64,000 nt of DNA from Prevotella koreensis. GTDB lineage: Bacteria; Bacteroidota; Bacteroidia; Bacteroidales; Bacteroidaceae. Below the pieces are notes generated by a model that saw nothing but the letters and a program-made list of their open reading frames with translations, had not been told where the DNA came from and did not search any database. The stretch is from positions 313,175 to 377,174 of the forward strand of contig NZ_RYYU01000001.1 of assembly GCF_003977605.1 (NCBI RefSeq). The letters run 5' to 3'. Of the stretch, positions 16,965 to 24,727 are shown one piece after another. A program made the translations under genes and the position numbers. Every line of letters begins with the position of its first letter. The first letter of the stretch is position 1.

Positions 16965-18263
16965 ATGAGAAAACATTATTTTCTGCTGTGTATGACGTTC
17001 TTTCTGTCGTCACTACAACTATCAGCGCAATCGTTCAGAAAGGAAATCGACGCTAAACCGGAACTTTCGGCAAGCAATTATCTTGCTTATCCCACACCCT
17101 CGGGATGTCTTACTGCGCCTCCTTCAGGCTATGTTCCTGTGCATATTTCACACTATGGCCGACACGGTTCGCGTTATTTAATTTCCGATAATGGCTATCT
17201 GCGTCCCCTGCGCATACTTGAACGTGCCGATTCTGCGGGAGTTCTTACCGAAAAGGGTAGGGAAACGATGATGAAAGTGCGCCGTATGTATGACGAATCG
17301 TATAAGAGATGGGGCGAACTTACACCCTTAGGTGCAGAACAACATCGCCAAATTGCACGCCGAATGTACGAACGTTTCCCTGAGGTTTTTGCCGATTCGG
17401 TGTGGGTAGATGCTAAATCTACTGTTGTTATTCGCTGTATTTTGTCGATGGAGAACGAACTCTTGGAACTGGTCAAACACAATCCCCGCCTACGAGTACG
17501 CCACGATGCCAGCGACCACGATATGTATTACATGAACCTGCACGACGAAAACCTCGCCCGACAACGAGAGAACGAAAAGGTGAAACAGACCATGAAAGAT
17601 TGGGAGAAACGTCACCTGAACTGTCAGCCGTTTATGTCACGCATCTTCACAAATGCCGACTATGTGGCGAAAAACGTTAATGCCGAACAGTTTACACACG
17701 ACCTTTTCGGTCTGGCAGGCATCGTTCAGAACTCCGAAATACGCCATTCGTTGTCGCTGTATGACATCTTCACGCCCGATGAACGCTACCTCATGTGGCA
17801 GCGTGCCAATGTCTGGTGGTATCTGAATTTTGCCGGTGCACCGCAGAACGGCGGTCGTCAGCCCTTCTCACAGCGTAATTTGTTGCGCAACATCATCAGT
17901 GAGGCCGATTCGTGCCTTGCCTTACCACACCCCGGAGCCACCCTCCGCTTCGGTCACGAAACGATGGTTATGCCACTGGCGTGCCTGCTCGACCTCAACG
18001 GCAGTTATGTGCAGGTGGAACAGGTAGATAGTCTGGAGGCGCACGGCTGGATTGCTTCGCGCATATTCCCTATGGCAGCCAATATCCAACTCGTATTCTA
18101 CAAGAACCAGAAGAACTCAAAAGCCGACCTGCTGGTGAAGGCTTTGCTCAACGAGGAAGAGGTAACAATGCCGCTGCCCGCCACCTCCACACCTTATTAT
18201 TATAAGTGGAGCGACTTCAGAAAATTCTATCTCGACCGACTGAACAACTACCGCGAACAATAG
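16965..18263 (+). CDS. Secreted histidine acid phosphatase (MINPP/phytase-like)
   Basis: 432 residues with signal peptide MRKHYFLLCMTFFLSSLQLS-AQ. The phosphohistidine motif is SHYGRHGSRYL (Arg66-His67-Gly68) and the distal acid/base motif is RFGHETMVMPL. This is the branch-2 histidine phosphatase layout of multiple inositol-polyphosphate phosphatases known from Bacteroides. It would release phosphate from phytate or similar esters outside the cytoplasm. No gene partner is adjacent: upstream is repeat DNA, downstream a terminator interrupted by an IS3. Length and both catalytic motifs are complete. Confidence 0.85.
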   Translation: MRKHYFLLCMTFFLSSLQLSAQSFRKEIDAKPELSASNYLAYPTPSGCLTAPPSGYVPVHISHYGRHGSRYLISDNGYLRPLRILERADSAGVLTEKGRETMMKVRRMYDESYKRWGELTPLGAEQHRQIARRMYERFPEVFADSVWVDAKSTVVIRCILSMENELLELVKHNPRLRVRHDASDHDMYYMNLHDENLARQRENEKVKQTMKDWEKRHLNCQPFMSRIFTNADYVAKNVNAEQFTHDLFGLAGIVQNSEIRHSLSLYDIFTPDERYLMWQRANVWWYLNFAGAPQNGGRQPFSQRNLLRNIISEADSCLALPHPGATLRFGHETMVMPLACLLDLNGSYVQVEQVDSLEAHGWIASRIFPMAANIQLVFYKNQKNSKADLLVKALLNEEEVTMPLPATSTPYYYKWSDFRKFYLDRLNNYREQ

Positions 18264-18289
18264 TTCGTGACTTTCTCGCAAGGCAGAAG

Positions 18290-18310
18290 AAATACGAGGG
18301 CGCATCTGTG
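18290..18310 (+). terminator. Left arm of a terminator split by an IS3
   Basis: AAGAAATACGAGGGCGCATCT here and AGATGCGCCCTCGTTTTC at about 19798-19816 are complementary over some 14 bases and the second is followed by a T-rich stretch. Without the IS3 between them they would form the phosphatase terminator. The GAGGGCGCATCT ends could instead be the outermost IS3 repeats. Confidence 0.4.
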
Positions 18311-18347
18311 TGAAGTGCCCCCCGAAAGTTGGACATTAAATTAAACG

Positions 18348-19157
18348 TTAATTATTAAAATTTTTATAGTAGTGAGCTCGGTATTGTGCCGGGCTCATTC
18401 CTTTTAACCTAAGTTTTATTCTTTTATTGTTGTACCACCAGATATATTTCTTTAGTTCATTTTCAAAATCCTCAATAGAATCGAAATGATTCACATACAG
18501 AAGTTCATTTTTCATTAATCCGAAGAAATTTTCCATCATGGAGTTATCCAAGCAATTTCCCTTTCGAGACATGCTCTGTACTATCCCTTTATCTTTAAGC
18601 ATCTTCTGGTACATTCCGTGCTGATAGTGCCATCCCTGATCAGAGTGCATAATTAGCCCATTAAATTTTGCCTGTTTCCCAAATGCAGATTTCAGCATAT
18701 CTATGGTCATTTTCAAGTTGGGACTTCTTGATATGGTGTATGCAATGATTTCACCGTTAAACATATCCATTATAGGAGACAGATACGTCTTGACCCCATG
18801 TATGCATACTTGGGTGACATCTGTTGTCCATTTCCGGTTTGGAGCTGATGCCTTAAAGTTTCCGACAATCACATTTGGAGCTATTTTACCCACTTCGCCT
18901 TTATAGGAGTGATAGTGACGCTTTTTACGTTTTGCTTTCATATCCAGTTGCCGCATAAGTTTCTGTACAGTCTTGTGGTTTATCAACATTCCTTCACTGC
19001 GCAATACGTAACAGATTCTTCTGTAGCCATATCTTCCCTTATTTTCGTCATACACGGAGGTTATCCTCCTTCTGACAACATCATATCCATCTGTATTGTT
19101 GAGACGCTTTAGATGGTAATAGAATACAGAACGTGCCATTCCAATCCTCTCAAGCAT
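18348..19157 (-). CDS. IS3-family transposase OrfB (DDE integrase part)
   Basis: 269 residues from the internal ATG; in practice made as an OrfAB fusion. HTH_21 region GRYGYRRICYVLRSEGMLIN, then the rve integrase core: WTTDVTQVCIHGVKTYLSPI (Asp), LIMHSDQGWHYQHGMYQ (Asp), SRKGNCLDNSMMENFFGLMK (Glu). All three DDE residues are present. The zero-frame connection to OrfA runs through the A7 slippery run at 19253-19259, the usual -1 site in this family. Confidence 0.92.
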   Translation of the reverse strand: MLERIGMARSVFYYHLKRLNNTDGYDVVRRRITSVYDENKGRYGYRRICYVLRSEGMLINHKTVQKLMRQLDMKAKRKKRHYHSYKGEVGKIAPNVIVGNFKASAPNRKWTTDVTQVCIHGVKTYLSPIMDMFNGEIIAYTISRSPNLKMTIDMLKSAFGKQAKFNGLIMHSDQGWHYQHGMYQKMLKDKGIVQSMSRKGNCLDNSMMENFFGLMKNELLYVNHFDSIEDFENELKKYIWWYNNKRIKLRLKGMSPAQYRAHYYKNFNN

Positions 19158-19183
19158 ATACTCAAGAGAATGTCCTTCTTGTC

Positions 19184-19720
19184 TTAGTTCTTCGATGGCA
19201 CGTGCCCAATCTCTCTTAGAAGGGCATTCCTTTCCTCTACTAAGGCTCTCACTTTTTTTAGCAAAGCGTTCTCTGTCTTGAGTTCCTGGTTTTCTTTCTG
19301 AAGTTTCTCCAACTCGCTGAGAGGCTTGCTGTTCTTTTTCGGTCTGCCCATGCCTGGTGGTCTGCCTCGCCTTTTAAATTTGCAAAGAGCTGACAAACCT
19401 TCCTCACGATATGCTTTTAACCATCTACTTATGGTTTGAGGGGCCGCTCCAAACTTTAACGAGGCTGCGTGCAAAGTTAAGTGCTTTTTCTCAATTTCAA
19501 GGACAATTTGTTTCTTTAATGCAAAATCAGCCTTGATATTTTTACCTTTTTGCAATCCGCATGGACCCTGTTGGAGGTATCTTGAACGTAAGACTTTTAG
19601 ATGTTCCGTATTTATACCATATGTAGTATGGATACTCTCAAATGAATGACCGTCATCAAGAAGATACATATACTTTTGCAAATCTTCCAAATCGTGTTTC
19701 TTTCTATTCTTAATACTCAT
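19184..19720 (-). CDS. IS3-family OrfA (helix-turn-helix / leucine zipper)
   Basis: 178 residues. Two helix-turn-helix blocks (YGINTEHLKVLRSRYLQQG, LKFGAAPQTISRWLKAYREE), a basic linker (KRRGRPPGMGRPKKNSK) and a leucine-zipper-like LEKLQKENQELKTENALLKK. A CTA-AAA-AAA-G slippery sequence in the last part would shift ribosomes -1 into OrfB. It acts as DNA-binding part and regulator of the transposase. Confidence 0.9.
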   Translation of the reverse strand: MSIKNRKKHDLEDLQKYMYLLDDGHSFESIHTTYGINTEHLKVLRSRYLQQGPCGLQKGKNIKADFALKKQIVLEIEKKHLTLHAASLKFGAAPQTISRWLKAYREEGLSALCKFKRRGRPPGMGRPKKNSKPLSELEKLQKENQELKTENALLKKVRALVEERNALLREIGHVPSKN

Positions 19721-19940
19721 AATAAAACCCCGAAAGTTTTTTGTCTAACTTTCGGGGTTCATATCAGTGTTCACCAACCCGAAGCGGTAAGGTGGCATAG
19801 ATGCGCCCTCGTTTTCTTTTTATACTACAACACACTGTGTAACCTCCATAACGTCCCTTGCAAGGCATTCCGCAGAGAAATAGCTCTAATCTCGTTTTCC
19901 CAAAAGTGTGATACCTGCCACACAAACAACCTTTAGCGAA

Positions 19941-20045
19941 CTACCGAAGAGAAACCAGACGAAGACGGCACAACAAAACGAACCACAGCATTGAAGCGAA
20001 TATACACGCCACAACCTTTATAATTTTCACGAGGTAAAACCACAT
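19941..20045 (-). CDS. Possible 34-aa hydrophobic peptide with near-leaderless start
   Basis: Minus-strand ORF reading MWFYLVKIIKVVACIFASML then WFVLLC and a basic tail RLRLVSLR. A TATCTTTG -7 box (20061-20054) would start transcription only a few bases before its ATG. The profile (one membrane helix, cationic end) is typical of small membrane peptides, but a chance ORF cannot be excluded. The rest of 19817-20255 shows no other gene I can support. Confidence 0.3.
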   Translation of the reverse strand: MWFYLVKIIKVVACIFASMLWFVLLCRLRLVSLR

Positions 20046-20263
20046 CTATTTTGCAAAGATAGTTCCGTCGAAAAGTGGAAATTGCAACTTTACATTCCAA
20101 AAGCGACTCTTTTGCATTGCAAAACAATTATCGGACACCAATAATTTCGAAAAGTGTCATTTGTATGCTACTTGTTATTTTGAGCACGGCAAATAGCAGT
20201 ATTGTGATGAGTGCCGATATTAGTTTATTCGTGATATAATGTTAAATTACCAATATGTTCGCA

Positions 20264-20271
20264 TATATTTG
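20264..20271 (+). promoter_or_regulatory. -7 box upstream of the metal-type TonB receptor locus
   Basis: TATATTTG at 20264-20271, with a further TAAATTTG at 20284-20291; the -33 is weak. Either box puts the transcription start inside or after the longest ORF's first codons and so favours the ATG at 20300 for the next gene. Confidence 0.45.
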
Positions 20272-20299
20272 CAAGTTATTTATTAAATTTGCAGCCGAT

Positions 20300-20656
20300 A
20301 TGACAATAGAGAAACGACGCATATCCGTATCACGCCTTTTGCTATTGGTGTTTCTATCAATGCTTCTGGCGGTGTCGCTGCATACGCATGGGGGCTATGT
20401 GGCTGATACCGGTTGTACCGATTGTGTCAATCACGCGCCGCATGCCGGCCATCTCTCTAATGGCACTATCCACATGGACAACTGCTTGCTGTGTCAACTC
20501 AGCACGTTGCCCTATCTTGTGCCGATTGTCATTTTTACAGTCGCCTTTGTTATCAAAGGGCAGTCATTGCCACGTAACAGGCAGACGGTTGTCTGCTCGC
20601 GTGCGACACAACACAACTACCTTCGCGGACCTCCGGAAACAATACCGTTTTTTTAG
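20300..20656 (+). CDS. Small Cys/His-rich membrane protein preceding TonB receptor
   Basis: 118 residues from the ATG at 20300; the longer frame from 20255 overlaps the promoter. One N-terminal hydrophobic helix (LLLLVFLSMLLAVSL) leads to a Cys/His-rich segment HTHGGYVADTGCTDCVNHAP, HAGH, HMDNCLLCQL, and a second helix (LPYLVPIVIFTVAFVI). The CxxC pairs and many His suggest metal binding, reminiscent of small DUF2946-like proteins near copper or zinc systems. It ends 66 bases before the TonB receptor and is probably co-transcribed. Confidence 0.65.
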   Translation: MTIEKRRISVSRLLLLVFLSMLLAVSLHTHGGYVADTGCTDCVNHAPHAGHLSNGTIHMDNCLLCQLSTLPYLVPIVIFTVAFVIKGQSLPRNRQTVVCSRATQHNYLRGPPETIPFF

Positions 20657-20721
20657 TTTTTCCTTTGCCGGCATAAGAATATGCCGACATAGGGTATTGT
20701 ATCAATACCGGATGTCAATTT

Positions 20722-22860
20722 ATGAAAAAAAGAATGTATGCAGCCGTGTTGCTCGCTGTCGCTTTGCCCTCTCATGGGCAGAACAGAAATAGCGAAGCCG
20801 ACACGATAAAAGGTGGCAGTATGCAGGATGTTGTCGTGTTGGGTAATCACGCCCGGCGCAACCTGATGATGAAATCGTCGCAGAACACCGTGCGTGTTAC
20901 GGGTGACTTTATCAATGCAAACCTTGGCGGAAGCCTCATGCAGAGTCTTCAGACCATACCGGGCGTGAAAGCCATGAGCATTGGCTCGTCCGAGTCGAAG
21001 CCCGCAATACGCGGATTGGGCTTCAACCGCATGGCAGTCACCGAGAACGGAATAAAGCACGAAGGACAACAGTGGGGCGAAGACCACGGACTGGAGATAA
21101 ACCAGTTCGATATAGACCGTGTTGAAATCGTTAAAGGTCCGTCGGCTCTGCTCTGTGGTTCTGATGCCATAGGCGGTGTGATAAATCTGTATAGCGACCA
21201 CGTTCCCGACCGCAAGTTGGAGGGAAAGGCGCGTATATTCGCACGCAGCAACAATGCCTTGCTCGGTGCTGCGGCACAACTTGGCGGCGCGATGAATAAC
21301 GGTCTATATTGGAAGTTAAGCCTGTCAGGCAGCGACTATGCCGACTATCGGGTGCCGACAGACAGCATACAGTACTACTCATATTATATAAAACTCCATA
21401 AAAACAGGTTGCGCAACACCGCAGGCCGTGAGATTGACGGCAGTGTGATGCTGGGTTACAGGGGCGAACGCTTCTCTACGAGTCTGCGACTCTCTGACAC
21501 CAACGGCAAGAGCGGATTCTTCGCTAATGCCCACGGACTTGAAGTCCGTCTGTCAGACATCGACTACGACAGTTCGGAACGCGACATTTCGCTGCCATAT
21601 CACTCGGTAAACCATTTGAAGGCCGTCAGTCACTCGGAACTGCATCTGCCCAATCTGCATTTCTCTCTCGACTTCTCTTTTCAGCATAATGTGCGTAAGG
21701 AAGAATCAGAACCTGTGAGTCATGGCTATATGCCGAAGCCGGAGAGTTCGCTTGAACGCAAGTTCAGCAAGCAGACCTACACGATAGTGGCAGGGGCAAA
21801 AACACTCTTGGCCGGAAATCATAACATCAGCATGGGACTGAGTACCGAACTACAGCGCAACAAGCGTTATGGTTGGGGGTTCATAATTCCTGACTTCCGC
21901 AATGCCACTGCCGGTGCGTATCTTTACGACCGTTACCATGTTTCGGAAAAACTCATTCTGAACGCCGGACTTAGATACGATTTCACGCGCACACATATAT
22001 ATGCTTATCAGGACTGGTTTGCCACGCCCGATAATGGCGTTAACGTATATAAAAAAAGGTCGGAGAACCGCGTGCTCAACTTCGGCAGTCTCACATGGTC
22101 GGCAGGAGTGAACTATATCACCGGCAACTGGACTCTGAAGGCCAATGCTGGCAAGGGCTTCCGTACTCCCATAGCGAAAGAACTGGGTACCGATGGGGTG
22201 AACTACCATATCTTCAGATATGAGAAAGGAAACGCCGACCTCGATCCCGAAGAGTCGTATCAGGTGGATGCCGGAATAAACTGGCAGAGCAAACGACTCA
22301 GCGTACAGATAGACCCTTATTTCAACTATTTCACCAATTATATATATATGAACCCCACTTCCAACTACTACGAAGGGCTGCAGGTGTATAACTACAGCCA
22401 GAGTGAAGTGATGAGATGGGGTTGTGAGGTGACAATGAAATATGAATGGCTGCCATGGATGGAGAGCGAACTTACAGGCGAATATCTGTATGCACGCCAG
22501 CAGTCGGGCGAGAAGAAAGGCTACACACTGCCTTTCAGTCGTCCGTGGAGCGCAGGATTGACACTGAGAGTAAAGTCGGGGGAGGATGAAACTAAAGGAA
22601 CGTCGTTCGCACAACTGACCTACCAACTCACGGGAAGGCAGAGTGAGATAGTGCCTCCGGAGAAACCAACTCCCGGTTACTATCTGATAAACATGTCGGC
22701 AGGCAAGACGTGGAATCTGAAAGGGATGACACTTACCGCCAACATGCAATGCAACAACCTGCTCAATCGCAGGTACTATGATCACACCAGTTACTACCGG
22801 CTGATAGGAGTGTCTGAAGCAGGGCGCAATATCAGTGTGTCGGTTGGATTGGAGTTCTGA
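20722..22860 (+). CDS. TonB-dependent outer-membrane receptor, probably for a metal or metal chelate
   Basis: 712 residues with signal peptide MKKRMYAAVLLAVALPSHGQ. The plug domain (about 35-150) carries QDVVVLGNHARRN (TonB-box region), SLMQSLQTIPGVKAMSIG, KPAIRGLGFNRMAV and DIDRVEIVKGPSALLCGSDA. A 22-strand barrel follows and ends in the classic aromatic terminus SVSVGLEF. No N-terminal carboxypeptidase-like domain and no SusD partner, so not a glycan system. With a Cys/His-rich small protein upstream and DUF4625 lipoproteins downstream, a transition-metal or cofactor substrate is inferred. Confidence 0.88.
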   Translation: MKKRMYAAVLLAVALPSHGQNRNSEADTIKGGSMQDVVVLGNHARRNLMMKSSQNTVRVTGDFINANLGGSLMQSLQTIPGVKAMSIGSSESKPAIRGLGFNRMAVTENGIKHEGQQWGEDHGLEINQFDIDRVEIVKGPSALLCGSDAIGGVINLYSDHVPDRKLEGKARIFARSNNALLGAAAQLGGAMNNGLYWKLSLSGSDYADYRVPTDSIQYYSYYIKLHKNRLRNTAGREIDGSVMLGYRGERFSTSLRLSDTNGKSGFFANAHGLEVRLSDIDYDSSERDISLPYHSVNHLKAVSHSELHLPNLHFSLDFSFQHNVRKEESEPVSHGYMPKPESSLERKFSKQTYTIVAGAKTLLAGNHNISMGLSTELQRNKRYGWGFIIPDFRNATAGAYLYDRYHVSEKLILNAGLRYDFTRTHIYAYQDWFATPDNGVNVYKKRSENRVLNFGSLTWSAGVNYITGNWTLKANAGKGFRTPIAKELGTDGVNYHIFRYEKGNADLDPEESYQVDAGINWQSKRLSVQIDPYFNYFTNYIYMNPTSNYYEGLQVYNYSQSEVMRWGCEVTMKYEWLPWMESELTGEYLYARQQSGEKKGYTLPFSRPWSAGLTLRVKSGEDETKGTSFAQLTYQLTGRQSEIVPPEKPTPGYYLINMSAGKTWNLKGMTLTANMQCNNLLNRRYYDHTSYYRLIGVSEAGRNISVSVGLEF

Positions 22861-22937
22861 AAATTTAAATAAAAAAACAATTCAAACATGCCTTACGAAG
22901 GCGAGGTATTACACATTAATTTAAAATAAAAAAGAAA

Positions 22938-23690
22938 ATGAAAAAGATAATTATATCAAGTGCAGCAGTGCTGCTTTCTGTATTCTCAATGGTTTTGACC
23001 TCTTGCTCTGACGACAAGGAAGATAAGGTAGGCAATGCTCCGGTAGTAAAACTCGAAGAAGTGGGTCACAAAAACAGCAAGGAGGCTGTCGCCGGTGATG
23101 ACATGCACCTCGAAGGAAACATCTTTGCAGAAAATCTGATACAGAGAATCGATGTGACTATCGCACAAGAAGGCGGATCGTTTGTAATCTCAAAGAGTTT
23201 TACAGGCGATGAATTTGTTGGTAAGAAAAATGCAAAATTCCACAAGCATATTGATATTCCGGCAAATGCACCGGTAGGAAGATACACTATGACATTCATC
23301 GTAAAAGACAAGGCCAACCTGTCAACCACTGTAAAAGAGACGATAACCGTGAAAGTAAAGGATAACGAAGCACCGAAGATTAAGATACAAGAGGTTGGTC
23401 ATGACAACAGTATGACGGCATCTCCGGGCAAGAAAATGCACATCTCTGCACACATCACTGCTGCTAACAAGATTCAGAAAATAGTTGTTGAAATACACAA
23501 AGAAGGCACTGACTATGAGAAAGAATTCGAGTTCGCAGGCGACTATGTTGGTCTTACCGATGCCTCTTTCAACGAGCATCCTATGATTCCGGCCGATGCT
23601 CCTAAGGGCGAATATCACCTCCATTTCACGGTAAAAGACGCTAACGGCGTATCTACGACAGTAGAAGTTGAAGGACTTCAGGTGAAATAA
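22938..23690 (+). CDS. Lipoprotein with two DUF4625-like domains
   Basis: 250 residues. Lipoprotein signal ending LTSCSDDKED (Cys about 23). Two repeated units of roughly 105 residues follow: each starts with a K(L/I)xEVGHxNS motif (KLEEVGHKNSKEAVAGDD; KIQEVGHDNSMTASPGKK), passes through an xFxKHI/FNEHPM-type His motif and ends in YTMTFIVKDKANLST / YHLHFTVKDANGVST. This matches the Ig-like DUF4625 family. Probably surface or periplasmic, in the operon of the TonB receptor 77 bases upstream. Confidence 0.8.
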   Translation: MKKIIISSAAVLLSVFSMVLTSCSDDKEDKVGNAPVVKLEEVGHKNSKEAVAGDDMHLEGNIFAENLIQRIDVTIAQEGGSFVISKSFTGDEFVGKKNAKFHKHIDIPANAPVGRYTMTFIVKDKANLSTTVKETITVKVKDNEAPKIKIQEVGHDNSMTASPGKKMHISAHITAANKIQKIVVEIHKEGTDYEKEFEFAGDYVGLTDASFNEHPMIPADAPKGEYHLHFTVKDANGVSTTVEVEGLQVK

Positions 23691-23711
23691 TCCAGATCTT
23701 CAAAAATGTCG

Positions 23712-23829
23712 GAAGTCGGGAAACTGTAGGAGTTTGTTGTGCTGGCAACATCTTTATAGATTGAGTTTTGTAGGCATTCGTTATGAATAACGGTTGTCAG
23801 TACCCATATCTCCTACGCTCCCGAACTTC
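23712..23829 (+). other. Large imperfect inverted repeat between the two lipoprotein genes
   Basis: The arm from GAAGTCGGG to GTAGGAG (23712-23732) matches CTCCTACGCTCCCGAACTTC (23810-23829) with two small bulges. Inside are smaller hairpins, GTTG...CAAC and CGTTATgaATAACG. The transcript could fold into a branched stem within the operon. Confidence 0.5.
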
Positions 23830-23858
23830 AAAAAAGCATTGGTTAAAACTATGAAAAT

Positions 23859-24338
23859 ATGATGAAAAGATTTTTTTCTGGCATTGTGGCGGTTGTTGCC
23901 GTAGTGCTGTTTGCATCGTGTGGCGGCGATGACGACACGGTAGTGAAAGACATGGAGAAGCCGAGCATAAGCGATGATAAGGATTCTTATCCCGAAAACT
24001 GTCAGGTGTATGAGCGTGGCGATGTGGTTCCGTTCCGTTGCAAGTTCACTGATAACATGGAGTTGGGCAATTATAATATAGAGATACACAACAATTTCGA
24101 CCACCATTCACACGGAACGGTGGCCGGAGATTGCGCGTTATATCCTAAGAAAAAAGCCGAAAATCCGTGGATTTACAATCAGAGTTACGAAATACCGGCA
24201 GGTAGTCAGGTGTTTAATGCCAATATAAATATACCGATACCGAAAGACATTGATGCCGGAGACTACCACTTCATGGTGCGCGTTACCGACAAATCTGGTT
24301 GGCAAGAGATAAAGGCCGTGTCTATTAAAGTGAATTGA
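23859..24338 (+). CDS. DUF4625-like lipoprotein, His-rich
   Basis: 159 residues. Lipobox VLFASCGGDDD (Cys about 21), acidic linker, then one DUF4625-type unit with a histidine cluster IEIHNNFDHHSHGTVAGDC and the ending YHFMVRVTDKSGWQEIKAVS. The His cluster suits metal binding at the cell surface. Third exported component of the receptor locus. Confidence 0.75.
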   Translation: MMKRFFSGIVAVVAVVLFASCGGDDDTVVKDMEKPSISDDKDSYPENCQVYERGDVVPFRCKFTDNMELGNYNIEIHNNFDHHSHGTVAGDCALYPKKKAENPWIYNQSYEIPAGSQVFNANINIPIPKDIDAGDYHFMVRVTDKSGWQEIKAVSIKVN

Positions 24339-24417
24339 TGATCGTTCCCTATCCATGATATTGGTAGAGAAAATGGTAGGGATACGACTGAAAAATCAAA
24401 AGAAACAACACTTTGGA

Positions 24418-24480
24418 GGGTATGTCGGAACATTCTATAAGGCAGTCATTTGACTGATAATGGAATGTTCCGGCATACCC
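24418..24480. terminator. Long hairpin ending the receptor locus
   Basis: GGGTATGTCGGAACATTC (24418-24435) pairs with GAATGTTCCGGCATACCC with one G-T wobble, and an inner CAGTCA/TGACTG stem sits in the loop. It is unusually long for a terminator and followed only by a weak T run. Confidence 0.6.
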
Positions 24481-24635
24481 TTATCTCACTTTCTTTTTGT
24501 CAGATAATCAAAAACAGGATGCCACGATGCGTAATTCTTGCACATAAAAGCGCAGATATGGGAATTTTTTTATTGCGTAGTTTTAAAATAATTTAAATCA
24601 GCCCATCTCTGTTATCATATTTTCATTATTTTTAT

Positions 24636-24643
24636 TATCTTTG
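24636..24643 (+). promoter_or_regulatory. -7 box upstream of ffh
   Basis: TATCTTTG about 85 bases before the ffh ATG. The upstream 20 bases are T-rich without a clear TTTG. Confidence 0.4.
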
Positions 24644-24727
24644 CCAAAGAAAAGACAGAGGTGTATATTGAGCCTTTCTGTCATGATTGGAAACAAGGTT
24701 GGAAATCAGAAAAGAAATTAAATATTA

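Larger units (their letters stand above)
18314..19764 (-). mobile_element. IS3-family insertion sequence (copy 1)
   Basis: Inverted ends GTGCCCCCCGAAAGTTGGACA (left) and, in reverse complement at the right, TGAACCCCGAAAGTTAGACA. It holds orfA and orfB on the minus strand with an A7 run between them. It is related to but distinct from the copy at 60611-62081. Confidence 0.88.

Noticed and set aside
20255..20299. Upstream start (MFAYICKLF) for the Cys/His-rich protein
   Set aside because: It overlaps TATATTTG and TAAATTTG promoter boxes; the ATG at 20300 is preceded by them at proper distance.
21850..22785. 311-codon open frame on the minus strand inside the TonB receptor gene
   Set aside because: Lies wholly opposite a well-supported receptor gene, has no start context and its sequence resembles no protein; a shadow frame.
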